DNA of 64,000 nt from NCBI GenBank assembly GCA_004154925.1, contig QJNS01000016.1, positions 186,001 to 250,000 of the forward strand, given 5' to 3'. Under the pieces are notes generated by a model. It worked only from the letters and a program-made list of their open reading frames with translations. It was not told the origin of the DNA and made no database searches. Below are positions 23,127 to 35,753 of the stretch, piece by piece (within the stretch, counting starts at the first letter, position 1; the number at the start of each line of letters is the position of its first letter). Made by a program: the position numbers and the translations under genes. Source of the DNA: Monosporascus cannonballus. Lineage: Eukaryota; Ascomycota; Sordariomycetes; Xylariales.

Positions 23127-24794
23127 ATGTCCAGCCGGGCCGCTGTACAGACCGAGTCTTCGCCACTTCTTTCTGCATCTCTACCATCCGACGTCGTTAC
23201 GCTACCGTCCGACCCCGCTAATGGTACGGATTTCACGCAATTCCCACCATCTTCTCCTCTAAATCCTCGCAACTGGCCTCGATGGCGAAAATGGTTGCTT
23301 ATCGCTGCAATTATGCCAATTGACCTTAGCATATCATGGGGTGCCTCCGGTTTCAGCCCCGCGGAGGGAAAGTTCGCGGAGGATTTTGGCATCAGCGACG
23401 AGGTGGCTAGGTTGGGACTCAGCCTGTATATCCTGGGTCTATCTCTGGGTCCCATGTTCTTAGCCCCGTTAAGTGAGCTTTTGGGCCGGAACGGAATATG
23501 TACGTGATTACTCCTATCCAGCTATTTTGGTCTTTCGACTGCTAACCGTGGTTGTAGATACCGGCTCGTATGCCATTTTCCTCATATTTCTCGCGGGAAC
23601 AGCGGTTGCGCCGTGTGTTTCTGTGTTCATGGTCATCCGCTTCTTCTCCGGCCTCTTCGCTGCCGTGACAATTGGTGTGCCACTTCCCGAGCTTTCTGCT
23701 GAATTTCTAGGGATTGACTCCTGGCAGCCAACTTCGGCGGCACCATAGCCGATCTCTATCCCCGGGCTAAGACTGGCCGGGCTATGTCTGTTTATCTATG
23801 GGCAGCTACGTGCGGTTCGCCCTCTGGCTTCTTCCTGCTTTCCGCCGTTGCGCAGAACCACGGATGGCGCACTGTCTTCTGGGCGCTTCTGGGCATCAAC
23901 GGCGGACTATGGCTCATCTTGGTGGCTGCATTATGGGGTAACGAGACGCGGCACACGACGATCTTGAGGAGGGAGGCGAGGCGCGTAGCCGAGAACCAGC
24001 TGTGGAGACAGGGGGCCGGAATGACTTACCCGGCCTCCCCTAAGCATCGAAGCCCCAAGGAGATCTTGAACGTTGCCCTGACGCGGCCGTTCCGTTTCCT
24101 CTTCACCGAAGCGATCGTGATATTCGGTGCACTTTACAACGGCTTTCTGTACGGGCTTTCGTTCTTGTTCAACGTGGTCTTCGTGCAAGTCTTCGGGGTC
24201 AACCATGGCTTTACTATGTTTGGTGTCGGTTGCGCCTTTCTGGGCATAGCGGCGGGTATCTCCCTTGGCCCGCTAACGAACCTGTGGCAGGAGCGCTACT
24301 ATCAGCGCGCAATAAGCGGCGTCCAAGGCGGAAATGTGCCCGAGGCGCGGGTGCAGCTAGCCAAGGTCGCCGCACTGGTATTCCCCATTTCGATGTTTTG
24401 GTTCGCGTGGACCACGGACACGGCCGTGGACCCTCTCGTGCCCATTGCGGCGAGCGCCTTCTGGGGCTGGTCGTTCTACACGCTCATCCTCATGACGTTC
24501 CAGTACACGGAGGACGCGTATCGAGTCTTCTCGGCTTCGGCACTGGCTGGAATTTCACTGGTGCGCAACATTGCCGGCGCGGCGTTCCCTATGTTTGGGA
24601 AGCAGCTTTTCGAGGGCCTTGGCTATCAGTGGGGTGCTAGTTTACTAGCATGCATAGCTATCATCCTGGCTCCCATTCCCTTCATTCTGGAGAGGTATGG
24701 CGTCGAGCTGAGGAAAAGGAGTCCCTGGGCCCGCCAGCACGTCGACGAGCTGGTGGAGGAGGAAGTAGAAGAGGAAGATGATGATGAAGTTTGA
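23127..24794 (+). CDS. MFS multidrug-type exporter (DHA1 family)
   Basis: Plasma-membrane proton antiporter type. Exons 23127-23499, 23558-23674, 23728-24794. Introns 23500-23557 (GTACGT...GTAG) and 23675-23727 (GTGTGC...GCAG); 518 codons. An in-frame ATG at 23067 is possible, but 23127 (MSSRAAVQTESSPLL) gives the usual cytosolic leader. NPRNWPRWRKW before helix 1, GLSLGPMFLAPLSELLGRN (motif A region) and DLYPRAKTGRAMSVYLWAAT (motif after helix 4) are hallmarks of DHA1 drug/polyamine exporters. About twelve hydrophobic segments are visible. A Glu/Asp-rich C-terminal tail is encoded by GA-rich repeats. It runs convergent with the MpaB-like oxygenase gene, with ends 0.5 kb apart. Substrate unknown. 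Confidence 0.9.
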
Positions 24795-25285
24795 AAGTTG
24801 AAGAGTGACGTCAGGAAATGATATCATAACATACGGTTTTAAGAGTCATCGGAACTGAGAAATATGACTTCAACACGTCGATTCGGTCAATGTTGAGAAT
24901 GAAGGATGTGTTCGAGACCATAGAAAGGGAGCTCCGACAGCAATAGCAAATATCAGTGGTCAGTCAAGTCAGATAAGGAATTGAGGGCACACCCCTTCTA
25001 GTGATATTCCGTATCAATCGTGAGATCTTACCCGGCTTGCCTATTAGGATCTCTTTTCGTTAGACGGACGTAAACATCAGCCGTACATGTCAGGCAGAAG
25101 CAAAGTCGAACGTCGTAAGCAGCTCTTAGCCTCCGTCCTCCTCCCGCGGTTACATTCAAGCCGCGTACACATAGCCATGCTATCATTGCCCCGGGACTTA
25201 TGTTCCTAGTCACATAGACCAGGACCTTAGTTATTATGTCGGGGTGGCTTGGCTTTTGATGACTGCCCGTGTGTCCACTCGTAGC
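24795..25285. other. Intergenic between convergent genes
   Basis: Shared 3' flanks of the MFS gene (plus) and the oxygenase gene (minus). Nothing else recognised. Confidence 0.5.
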
Positions 25286-27153
25286 CTAAATGAAAGGACA
25301 CCCACCCGTACCAGCCCTCATCAACTCCTCCACATTCCCCTGCATCTCCTCCAACCCCTGATTCGCCTTGTCCCGCGGTCCAATCTCCCCGACCGTATAC
25401 CCTTGAGGCATGAACTCCTCGGGGTCGTCACCGGGCAGCTTGCCGCCCGCAAGCCAGACCGCCCACGCCTCGGGGCCCCAGCGGTTCCAGAACGTGGGCT
25501 TCAAGTAGAACGGGTAGTTGCCGTACGTGTAGCTCAGATGCATGCGCCCCGTAGCCGGATCGGGGTCCCTGAGACGGTTCGCCTCGAATACGCGCGGCAG
25601 ACATAGGTGCTTGAGCACGAAGCGCCGGACGACGAGGGCCGCATACACGATGGCTGCGGCGGTGATGCCGGGTTCGGGGAGCCTAGTCGCTGGTTTCAGC
25701 CTCCAAGGATCCTCCTGAAGCTCCCGAGCCCAGACCTGCGCTCATGGGCCGGTGGAGAAACGGAATTCGACGACTCACATGAAAGCTTCCCTGACGCGAT
25801 CACCCATCAACACGCAAGCACACTCCTCCGCGAACCCCTTGGCGAACCACGGGACCCAGTACGTGATCAAGGGCAGCAGCGCCCTAGCCGGCTTCGCAGC
25901 CACGGTGCTGGGCCGCATTTTGCGGACCTCGTATTCCTTGGCCCAGCGCGTGATATCCTCGACGAACTCGAGGCCGTCCTTCCAGCCTCGCCCCGCGCGC
26001 TCCCCGGCGAGCTCTTCATAATTAATCCCCATGGCGTCCCCCACAGACTTCCAGAAGACGCCGTAGGCACAGACCTCGACGTCGTTGAGGGCGCGCCACT
26101 CGTAGAGGCGCGCGAAGCGCCGCGGCTCCGTCACGAACACCGACAGCGTGTACAGCAGGTCCTCGTTGCAGATCTGGCCCTGCTTCTGGTAGATGCGGTG
26201 CAGGTAGTTCATCCGCGCTATGGCGCGGAGGGCGCGCGGCGAGGACGGCGGGTACAGCGCGAATTCTGCGATTAGGACTGCTGTGTCTTCGTATCTAAGG
26301 TGTGTCAATGCGACGATGGTTCACTCGGACTATACGCCCTCCGGAGGCGGTGATGGAAAGAACGAGATCCTGTGGTGAAGCCGCATCGTCCGCAGCGGGT
26401 AATAGCTCGGATGGCCGAGCCAGGGGCAGCTCACCTCTTCCGACTCTTAATAGGGTCCGTCAGGTTCCTGGTGGCAAGGAGTAGTTTGCTGATACTCTCC
26501 ACGCTGTACGTCTGCATCGGACACGCAGTAGCATTAGCCGACAGATCGCAGCCTCGGATAGCAACGCCAAAGACCCGATCCCACACGATATCCCCTTTCC
26601 CTTTTACTGTGCCCTCAGCCTTTTCGGGAGCCCCTCCGGTACCCACCTTAGCGGGCTGCCTGACACATCACCCATCAACTGGGCCAAGCAACCAGCCAAC
26701 TGGGCGCACCGGCACCAAGTCTCACTCCATTCACACTCTGCCACTTGCTACCATTCCAAACCACACACGTCCTAGCCCCCCGTCTCCCCGACACCAGACC
26801 AAACGGAAAAATAACCTAAACGAACTCACCTTAAACAAGCCAAACTGCAAACTCAGCACGTGGAACATTGGAATCTCGTACATCTGTATATAGTAGATGA
26901 TGCGCTGGGCCTCGTCGGCGGTCATACGGGCGAGGGACGCGCGGTCCGTGAACCCGAAGGCGCGGCGCATGGCATGCTCGCGGCGGTGGCGCAGAGCGCG
27001 GCACAGGACCGCGTAGGCGGCGAGGCCCGCGAGGAGGAGCGGGGTCCACGAGGATGATGCGTGTCCGTCTTGCACGGAAAAGGGGTTCGTGATGCGGGAG
27101 ACGAGTAGGGCTGGGGATGATGGCGGCGGCCACCAGAGGTGCGTGATGTTCAT
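25286..27153 (-). CDS. MpaB-like / rubber-oxygenase-family membrane oxygenase (DUF2236)
   Basis: Exons 27153-26830, 26511-26435, 26294-25779, 25682-25286; 437 codons. Introns are 26512-26829 (318 bp, long for this genome), 26295-26434 and 25683-25778, all GT/AG with matching phases. The N-terminus has a membrane anchor (PLLLAGLAAYAVLCRAL). The family core is clear: SRKRYEDTAVLIAEF, ARMNYLHRIYQKQGQICNED, LLYTLSVFVTEPRRFARLYE, EVCAYGVFWKSVGDAMGINY. This matches the ER-bound oxygenase MpaB/MpaB'/rubber oxygenase family, heme-dependent enzymes that in MpaB' cut a prenyl side chain. An alternative upstream in-frame ATG exists at 27291. Which substrate it acts on is unknown. With the nearby exporter and Zn2Cys6 gene it may belong to a small metabolite cluster. 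Confidence 0.87.
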
Positions 27154-28103
27154 GGTGCTTGTTGTTATGCTGGGTTCTAATCCAGGCAAGAGGAGGGTAG
27201 ATGAGGGCTTGAGATGCTGCTGCTGAGACACGGAATTCCAAAGGGCATAGATGAGACGCCGATGAGCGTCCTTAGTAAATGCCACTGCCAACGTGCGTCT
27301 GCCACCTCAATGCTTATGATGAGCCCTGCGTGGTGGAGACAAGTGATGGAATATATATCTCCTTAGGCAGAAATTCCGAAGCCACCGAAGAGACAGAGTG
27401 ACTAATGGGAGGTAATAGAGTCGTCCACGGCTACAAGTCAATGGTGTATGTTTACTTAGTTACCTCCACCAGGGCCACTCCGTACACACCTGTAGGGGCT
27501 TGGACGTGTGGGACTGTCCTGCCGAGGCCTACCATTATCGCAGACCGTACAATTTCCTATACACATCTACATCTTAACTCCACATGGCATATATTAACCC
27601 AGTGGAAGTACCTAACTAACTAAAATCACCCCCTCTGACTTGTAATTACTAGCGCTTATTCGTGAGTAGAAACATATTCAAGCTACAGGAGGATATCAGC
27701 CCTAAAGGGCTCACGAGGCAGCCCTCTCCTTCTAGCTCCATTTGCTTGTATTCTGAGGGCGGGGTTATCCATGTCGTGTCGCTTCGAAAGCCGTTAGTAA
27801 TGGACGGGCGATGATAGATCAGTAGATAATGGTTATTTCGGTAATTACCAACCCTTTACAAAAACCAAAAACGTCGTAGCTGAGTGGTTTGATTAAATCG
27901 ACTCACTAAAGGTGGGGGTTATAACTATGTATACGTATTTTGACTATTAATTCAATTTGATATAAAGTTATCCCAGTACGGCAGCAGCGGTGATCGCGAT
28001 TATCATGTTTTGATGACCATCCTGAAGAGGCTTGTATGCCGAACGCAACGTTACTCATACACCAGTCAGTATGTAGCCGACAGGTATCCTCGATTAATCT
28101 ATT
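27154..28103. other. Intergenic
   Basis: Promoter of the MpaB-like gene and 3' flank of GPI17. The right half is AT-rich; no gene or repeat was identified. Confidence 0.5.
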
Positions 28104-29803
28104 CTACGTCGCCTTGACCTTCAGCGCCCGCCTCTTCTTCCACGCCTTCAGCTCGTTAAGCAGCCCCATGACGAGCGGCACGCCCACGGGTCCCAGCAGC
28201 GGCAAGTAGACGGCGACCTTGTGCTCGTCGGGGAAGTACAGCTGGCCGACCATGCTCTTCTCGAAGAAGGCGCGCTCCGCCTCCCTCTCGGCCGTGCGTG
28301 CGTGCTCCAGGCTCTCGATGGTGCCGAGGTCCGCGCACGCGAGCTCGAGGTGGTGCAGCGTCTTCGCCACGCCGTCCGCGACGGACGAGGGGATGGATAT
28401 GCTCGGCAGGGCCGACGATAGCCGGGCCAGAGACCCGAGGGAGGAGGACGCCTTGAGCACGAGATCGGCCGACCGGATGCGCGTCAGAGTCGAGAGGCGC
28501 ATTGGGAGGGACCCGGACTGTGGGGTTCCGAGTAGGGACAGAAGATGCGCAGTAAAGGTCATCAAAGGCTGCTTTAACGTCTCGGCCTGGACATAAGTCG
28601 TAGCTGGAGGCGAGAGAAGGTAGACGGAGCCCCACTGGGGGATTAGCCAGGACTGGGACGTCTCGGCTTCTGGGCCTAGTCCGATCGTTTGGTTGCCGAT
28701 GTAGACGATGAAGTTAATAGTAGGCGCTCCCCCAATGGACGGTGACAGAGGCCACTCGGCAGCATTGATGAAAGAGGACAGGTCGTGCTTCGAGAGGACT
28801 TGCGAATGCACTCCTGGGGTGGCGTATAATTGAACCTGGGTATCGATGGTGAAGTTGTGGATACGGTTCAGCATATCCAGTACCGGCCGCATGTATTCAT
28901 CGACAGCAGCCTCAATATCCCAGCTGGCCGGTGTCGAACCGCCGGCGAAGAGCGAAAAAGTCAAATGGTAGGTTCTGGAGTATTTCAACGACCTGGTCAT
29001 GCGCTTGGCCAGCGATTCGGTAACGTGCTGTGAGATACCCTGAGGCTTCCGCTCATCGGAGACGGAAGAGGTCGACAGCAGGTATGATACGATGGCCTGC
29101 TCCTCTGCGAACGTGGCGCGTAACTCGGAAGCGATGTATGAAGCCAAGCCCGAGGTTGATATCGAATTTGGAGGGTACGTGATTTCGAGGATAGGAGCGT
29201 GGGGGTGGAGAGCAGACGTCGTGGATTCACCTGGAGTCAAGCGAATAGAGAGCGCAGCATTCGAACTAGGCTCTGAGATTGTTTCGAGAGTTTGTTCCGG
29301 TGATTGAAGTTTAATACGATGAAGAGGGAAGCCACCTAGATCATCCAGGGCGTTCTGGGTTAACCGCAGCAGAGCCTGGGCTTCTTGCTCTTGAAGATCC
29401 GGGGCGTCCAGAGTTAGGCGGAGCGGGAACACCGGCTTGCATGCCTAAGAACATGGTGAGTCGTCTAGGATATCAAGAAAGCAGTATCATGTTATATTAT
29501 GATGGCGATACCAACCTTTCCATCAGCCCAGTCCATCATCTCGTCCAAGGGCAGATTGGCCCGGTAGATGCTCGTGGTTTTCCACCATATTGGTAGACCA
29601 AGTAAAATGACGATGAGCCAGAAGGACAGAACTATTAGCGAACGTCTTCGAATATCGGCAGGTTTCTCGGGAGGGGGCTCCTTCTGTGGCGCGACGGCGG
29701 CGGCGGCGGCGGCGGTGGTTGTTGTGGTGGTGGTTGTCGTAGTAGTAGTTGTCACAGTGTCCTCCTTGCCGGAACCCAAATTTTCGGGATTATTAGCGGA
29801 CAT
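28104..29803 (-). CDS. GPI17: GPI transamidase component GPI17/PIG-S
   Basis: Subunit of the ER-membrane GPI transamidase that attaches GPI anchors to proteins. Exons 29803-29516 and 29444-28104, intron 29445-29515 (GTTGGT...TTAG), 542 codons. N-terminal membrane helix SLIVLSFWLIVILLGLPIWW is followed by the family-typical junction DEMMDWADGK/ACKPVFPLRL across the intron. The large lumenal domain contains YIGNQTIGLG and FEKSMVGQLYFPDEHK, and a C-terminal membrane segment YLPLLGPVGVPLVMGLLNEL is followed by a basic tail. Upstream of the first helix lies a homopolymeric stretch, about thirteen Thr then Ala, encoded by trinucleotide runs at about 29690-29756. It is an essential gene and appears intact. 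Confidence 0.92.
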
Positions 29804-31949
29804 GTCTATCCTCAAGCTACCTACTCCCGTGGCAGCTCGGCAACATGGTCCGCGATCACAATTACCGTCGCTTATGGCGTAGCACACTCATCCAAGCCGC
29901 CGTGGTGATCCCGGTCGGATTGGCCAGCTATTCGCGAAACCAAGGACGTGTCTGTATCCATCTGAGTCCTGCAATTGCCTCGCAGGTATGAATTAATGAT
30001 CAATGTCCACTTTTAATACTAGCACTAAGACAATCGATAACCTATAAAGTACGTACCTCCGATGTAGTACGTGTGTTTTGTAAGTACCAAGGTAGCTAAA
30101 GTTGCATTTACATGCACGTATGCAAGCACTAAAACTCAGGTACTTATGTTGGACTTGAAGCTGGCCGTAACCTTGAACTCTCTGCTATATAACCTCCGCC
30201 TGATGGCTACCGCCCATGCCAGCAGGGCAATTGCGGCGGGACAGGATGCAGCATGCTACGGTAGAAAATCAAGGCCAGGAGCCACTCTGGCGGAGATAGG
30301 CCAGCGCTGGTCATTCCTTCGCTCACCTTGAGATTTTGGGCTTCAATCCCACACGCTTCCTTCGTACCTAATATTCATCCCGAATGGATGACCGGTGGAT
30401 TGTTGTTGCTGCTCAACGGTAAGGTGCCATCCATGATGCAAACATGGGATATCCTTCGAAGTTTGTTTGATATCACCCTTCTTAGACATGTCATTCCTAT
30501 ACAATCATATCCACTTCTCTCGTTTTGATAAGCGACATCACTCAGCCTCACCGCTTTTATTTCTTTCTTTGGATATATTCACCATATTATGACTTCAGCT
30601 CCACCGTTCATGGGCCGAGCCAATGTCCTCCGGCACTTCCTTCGGGAGAGCACCATCAGTCGGCTATTAATGTTTCACTTGTACAGGCCACGCAACTTTC
30701 ATCGTATGTATCTTGTCACACTCAACGCCCTTTCACGCACACATAGACACATCCCCACATTTCACCGGATCTTAAAATCTCGTACCTACGTCTGTGTCTC
30801 ATCCAAACCTGGAGCCTCGCTTCTTGTCGAGCTTCCTGCCTTAGCTGCTGTATAGGGCTTCAGTCGACCAATCGCGAACTCCAAGCTACCCGAGCTATGC
30901 CCTTTTATCGCCAAAAATCACATAGTAAGTCATACGTATGTAAGGTAAGTAGGAAAAGGAGTAGGAGGAAGCAACACAACGGTCCAATCGAATATCGACT
31001 TTTCGATTGGTAGCGAGCAGGGGCACGGTCATCCGCGTCGCACGCCATGCCTCCAGCTCGCAAGCCGAGCTATCGAACTACCCCCGGAATCAGCATCCCA
31101 CACGTGATGTAGATCCTGGTCGTTCTGGGTCTGTACCTATCTCCAAGACTCGTCCGTAGGGGGTCGGCCCGCTATTGTGACCAATATCCTATATCCGCTG
31201 TGGTGGCCGTCCGCCGTCCACCACGTCGGCACGCACATTCGAGCCCCAGGTATAGTCGGCGATGCTACCTACCCGCCTAGAGGCAAGGTTTCAAGTCCTC
31301 ATTAGCAGCTTAACCGGGTTGCTATTGGCATCTGTATCTCCGGGGTAGGGATTTAGTACTACCCTGACTAGCGGCTGAGGTGCCTCAGCCCATTCTCGTG
31401 GCATGGCTTCAGATCGGATCGTGCCCATCTTCTTCGACATGTGCGACATTGAAGAACTCTTCTGGAATCCGATCTCTTCTGGTCGATGTTTTATATCTCT
31501 CTCATGATTCACCCGCATTTGCTAGTACTATTGTTGGTTACTATATTTTACTACAACCTATTCAACAAACGTCAAGCCCGAGCTCAAACATCTGTTCTGG
31601 CTGTAACACATTTTTCTCATTATTCGCGGGTAATTCCTGTGCGCATTTTCCAAGACGGCACGCCATAGTAAGCTGCCATCACTTGTTATACACCTCCAGT
31701 AAGGTGCTGTTTACCCAGTACCGTGATGTAATCTCCTCGACCTTGGCCTATGTTTTTATATCCTTCGTGATTCACTCCACAGACTAGGCTCTATTGTTCT
31801 CTATAAACTCTACTACACCTTTAAGATCCAAGGCCTGGGCCGAGACATCTGCCTAAGTTGTAGACTACATTCGATATTTCTTGTTACTTTTACTTTTTCA
31901 GCGCCTTCCTTGAAACGAACACCCCCGCAAGGTCGCCATCACTCGCGAT
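29804..31949. other. Intergenic, about 2.1 kb
   Basis: Divergent promoter region between GPI17 (minus) and FAT1 (plus). No gene recognised. Two weakly similar stretches near 31486-31560 and 31745-31815 (ATGTTT.TATATC then GTGATTCAC-like) hint at an old internal duplication. Confidence 0.45.
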
Positions 31950-34015
31950 ATGGCTAGTAAGTTATTGCACGCATCTCCCATGGTCGTCGGAGACCCCCAA
32001 CCATTGTCTGCAAGACACGCACATATCATGGCCAGACCACATAACACCAGGCATCGCTAACTGTCTATGATCCTGGATTAGTCCCGCTAGCACTCTCCGT
32101 GCCTGCCGCGGCGGCGGCCCTTTCATATCTTGACGCTAAGACGGGCTTCTGGTATGACCGGAAGCTGATACGTGGTTATCTCCCGGCTCTCCTTCGCTAT
32201 CGCCTTCGCGAATGGAAGGACCGGTGCAACTCGTTCTACAGGCTAGAACGGCTCGCACGGGATAAGTCGGCAGCTGGTCGGCCGTTCCTGCTGTACAATG
32301 AGAGGACGTGGACGTATGCTGAGGCGTACGAGATGGCCTTGAAATATGGAAATTACCTGAAGACCAAGTTCGGGCTGAAACCGAAAGACATCGTCGCCCT
32401 CGACATGCAGAATTCGGATCATTTTGTCCTGCTTGCGTTCGGTCTTTGGTCCATTGGAGCGAAGCCCGCCTTTATTAACTACAACTTGACTGGTGATGCA
32501 CTTACCTACTGCCTGAAAGTGGCGGAAGCTGCTCTCATGTTGGTTGACCCGGAGGTTGCCAAAAACGTGGATGACGGCGTTCGTGCGAACCTCGAGAGTC
32601 TTCGCATAGAGCTGCTAACCCCCGCGGTGATGGAAGAAGTGTGGGTCACGGAGCCTACCCGGACGCCGGACCATGACCGTGCCGGCGAACTTGGCAAAGA
32701 AATGGCCATTCTGATATACACCTCCGGGACGACGGGACTACCGAAGGCCGCCATCATCTCGTGGAGCAAACAGATACTAGCCGGAAATTTCATGAAGGGC
32801 TGGCTTGAAACAAAGCCAACAGACGTCTTTTACACGGCAAGTTCCCCGAAGGAAAGACTGTGCTAACGCTGCTGACACTACGCTCAGTGCATGCCGCTCT
32901 ATCACAGCTCGGCTACTACGATGGGTCTAGCTCACTGTCTAGAGGCGGGCTGCACATTCGCGATCGGCAAGAAGTTCTCAACGAAGACGTTCTGGAAGGA
33001 AGCCCGGGCCTACAACGCCTCCATTGTACAATACGTCGGGGAGACGTGTCGGTACCTCTTAGCGGCGCCGCCCGAGATAGACCCAGTCACTGGCGAGAAC
33101 ATGGACAAGAAGCACAACATCCGCCTGGCTTTCGGCAATGGCTTGCGACCGGATGTGTGGGAGAAATTTAGGGATCGTTTCGGCATCCAGGCCATCGCCG
33201 AGTTCTACGGGTCGACCGAGGGATTTCTAGCCATGTGGAATCTAACGCACAACGACTACGGTAGCGGAGCGATCGGACGCGCTGGATGGCTGTTCGAGCT
33301 CGTGATGAAATACCGCCACGCTATCGTCGCCGTCGACCCGGACACGAGCCAGCCACACCGAGACGCGAAGACGGGGCTATGTCATCAGGTGGGGCGCGGC
33401 GAGGTGGGCGAGCTTATGATGCTGCTGCCCGACGATGTCGACAGCAAGTTTCAGGGGTACTACAAAAACGCGGCGGCAACGCAGAGCAAGATCCTGCGCG
33501 ACGTGCTGCGCAAGGGCGACGCATACTTCCGGTCAGGAGACCTCGTCAGCTGGGACCGCGAGGGCCGCATGTACTTCCACGACCGCATCGGCGACACGTT
33601 CCGATGGAAGAGCGAGAACGTGGCCACAACGGAGGTCAGCGAGGCGCTCAGCGCGCACGAGCTCGTTCGGGAGGCCAATGTGTACGGCGTGCAGCTGCCG
33701 AACCACGACGGGCGTGCCGGGGCCGCGGCCCTCGTACTGCGCCGCCCGCCCGACACCGAGATCCTGCGGTCGCTAGCAGAGCACGCCCGGAGACGGCTCC
33801 CCAAGTACGCGGTCCCCCTGTTCCTCAGGGTCAGCGAGGACCTCGGCCACGCCATCACCGGCACGAACAAGCAGCAGAAGCATCAGCTGCGTGCCCAGGG
33901 CGTGGACCCCGCCAAAGTGGGTGGCGATCGGCTGTTCTGGTTAAAGGATGGGACGTATGCCCCCTTTGGACAGAGAGACTGGGACGGGCTGAATGCGGGA
34001 AAGGTCAAGTTGTGA
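31950..34015 (+). CDS. FAT1: Very-long-chain fatty acid transporter / acyl-CoA synthetase FAT1
   Basis: Imports and activates very-long-chain fatty acids by adenylation and thioesterification, at ER, lipid droplet or peroxisome-associated membranes. Exons 31950-31956, 32082-32836, 32888-34015; 629 codons. The 7-base first exon (ATGGCTA) gives MAIPLALSV, the conserved family start. Intron 1 is 31957-32081. Intron 2 (32837-32887) has a GCAAGT donor and CTCAG acceptor, a GC-AG intron; this is the only join that keeps the conserved VFYT/CMPLYHSS in frame. AMP-binding motif ILIYTSGTTGLPKAA and the FATP/VLACS signature YFRSGDLVSWD...GDTFRWKSENVATTEV are intact. The C-terminus is KVKL, like the -IKL end of yeast Fat1 but not a canonical PTS1. 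Confidence 0.93.
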
Positions 34016-34860
34016 TTGGTTTGCCGGCCCTCGAGGCGACTAGCTACATGTGGCCAGGAGGCAGAGGTGGCATCAGGAATGCTGAGTGGTGGCCGGCTTG
34101 GTTGAGTTTGACGTTGCACTTGCGTGGTTCAGCGTGGTGTTGTTGGCATATCCGACGGTCACACCACCCCAGGAAGTGAGCTTTTACCTACGGTCAGTGA
34201 CCGAGAGTGTGTAATGTCTAGACAAGTATATGTGCGTAGATCCGGGTACGTGTAGATATCCGTGGACATGTATATGTCTCGTGAGCTAGAGGTTATAGAG
34301 ACCACCTCGTTAAGCCTTGCGAACCTTCATTTCATACGCTTGCCAGCTAGAATCAAGACGTCTCGGTGCTTCACAGATGACAAGACGCACTCCCATGGCC
34401 CTTGAGTTATGGGGCCTCAGTAATGATGTCCCCCTAAATGGACTTCCTAATGTTAGCGCTAACTCAGGCGGTTGGATGCCCCTCTGAGGCCCCGCTCGTC
34501 CCACCCGACGGAATACCCGTATTAACTTGGCAAATTGAGCCAAAGCTAAAAAAAGGCTTCTAACTGTATATAGCAGCGATTTTCAGTGATCTTCGGCGCT
34601 TAGCCCTTTATACCCTAGCTACAGTTTGTGGCGAATATCAGACTTTGACTTTCACCACGGGCTGCCACACATAGCGATAAGTGTCAGATATAAGGGACAT
34701 CAGTTGTGTTGTTGTATTCAGCTAAGTTGTAGGTGCTATCGCACGCGTACAACTTTGAGTAGCTTAGCCACGGAACATATATGAGCCGATCAGTACGGGA
34801 CCTTTCCGTATATGGGGAGCGCTCCGCACCCCCCAGCGAGCTGACAATAAGAGATCATAT
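34016..34860. other. Intergenic, left edge of AT-rich block
   Basis: Normal base composition; no gene. Carries the left copy of a 33-bp inverted repeat (34517-34549). Composition changes abruptly to AT-rich after about 34860. Confidence 0.6.
34517..34549 (-). repeat. 33-bp inverted repeat, left copy
   Basis: Exact reverse complement of 47516-47548. Key core (minus strand) is GGCTCAATTTGCCAAG. The match ends sharply inward and degrades outward into a similar GTATTCC / TATTTCC. It looks like the terminal sequence of a transposon or MITE. Confidence 0.8.
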
Positions 34861-35604
34861 GCTCTTGAAAAAACCCATTTAATATATGATATTTAGCGTA
34901 GTTTGAGATACAGGCCTTTTCCTGTTACCGTACGTATAATTATGCCACTTCTTAGCTTTAGGTTAACGAATTTTACGCTTCGCCGCCGCTCTGGACCACG
35001 TTCGAAGGTATTTAATAGCCGTGTTATTAAACGTATAGCTCCTATTAAACGTATTAAGCGTTTTTATTTAAGAAAGAAAAAATTAAAAATTTTGACGTAA
35101 TTATATATATATTTAATTCTATTAACAACTCGCTTAATACGTTCGAAGGATGATATATTAGCCTCTTTTTACGATTATCGTTTTTTTACATATAAAAAAG
35201 CCCATAGATTTTTTAAGATTTTTTTTTGCTACCATTAAGCGGTGGTGAAAAAATTAGTTTTTTATTTTTAAGCACTTTTCTCGATATACGTTACCGAAAT
35301 ATTCCCAGTTTGAAACGGAGTTATTTTAAAAGTTTTTTAAAGCTAAATTATATTGCTGTTTTATTATAGTTATATAGTTTTGTAAGCATAAGCGTTATAT
35401 ATAGAAAATGATATATTTTTAGTTAGCTTTTACCTTTTCGAATAGATCGTTTTACGGTTTTTTTAACGATATTTTATCGTACGAAAACGTATTACTAAAG
35501 TGGTTATATGTCTTCCAAATAAAATAATCAAAATTGTAAATAACTTTTTATGCTTTATACGATATATATCATAACTCTAACTGTATCCAAAAAATCTAAT
35601 TAAC
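34860..35604. mobile_element. Left part of the old host relic interrupted by element C
   Basis: AT-rich sequence up to the 5-bp target copy (35600-35604) of element C. It should be continuous with 46232 onward once C is removed. I see no recognisable domain here. A short 10-bp similarity between 34919-34930 and the reverse complement of about 47400-47410 (TTTCCTGTTA) may reflect its ends, but this is weak. Confidence 0.4.
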
Positions 35605-35753
35605 TATTACGGCGTTATACGTCTTTAGGTTTCTGGAAAATATTTTATTATTATACGAAAAAAAAAGAAAAAAGTTATTTAATAGGTGCGTAACGTTTGC
35701 ATATATATAGCGAAACGGCGACTTAAATAAGCCGTTTTGTTAATGCTGTAACA
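35605..35753. repeat. Element C left LTR
   Basis: 149 bp; matches 46079-46231 over its whole length, including the TATATATAGCGAAACGGCG core, with mostly transition differences. Confidence 0.85.

Noticed and set aside
26372..26893. 173-codon plus-strand frame inside the MpaB-like gene
   Set aside because: Covers an intron and exon ends of the minus-strand oxygenase; Pro/Ser/Thr-rich composition is a product of intron sequence.
31380..31815. Possible tandem duplication upstream of FAT1
   Set aside because: Similarity is limited to short AT-rich words; insufficient to call a repeat.
33286..34179. 297-codon Arg-rich plus-strand frame within FAT1
   Set aside because: Off-frame reading of GC-rich FAT1 coding sequence.
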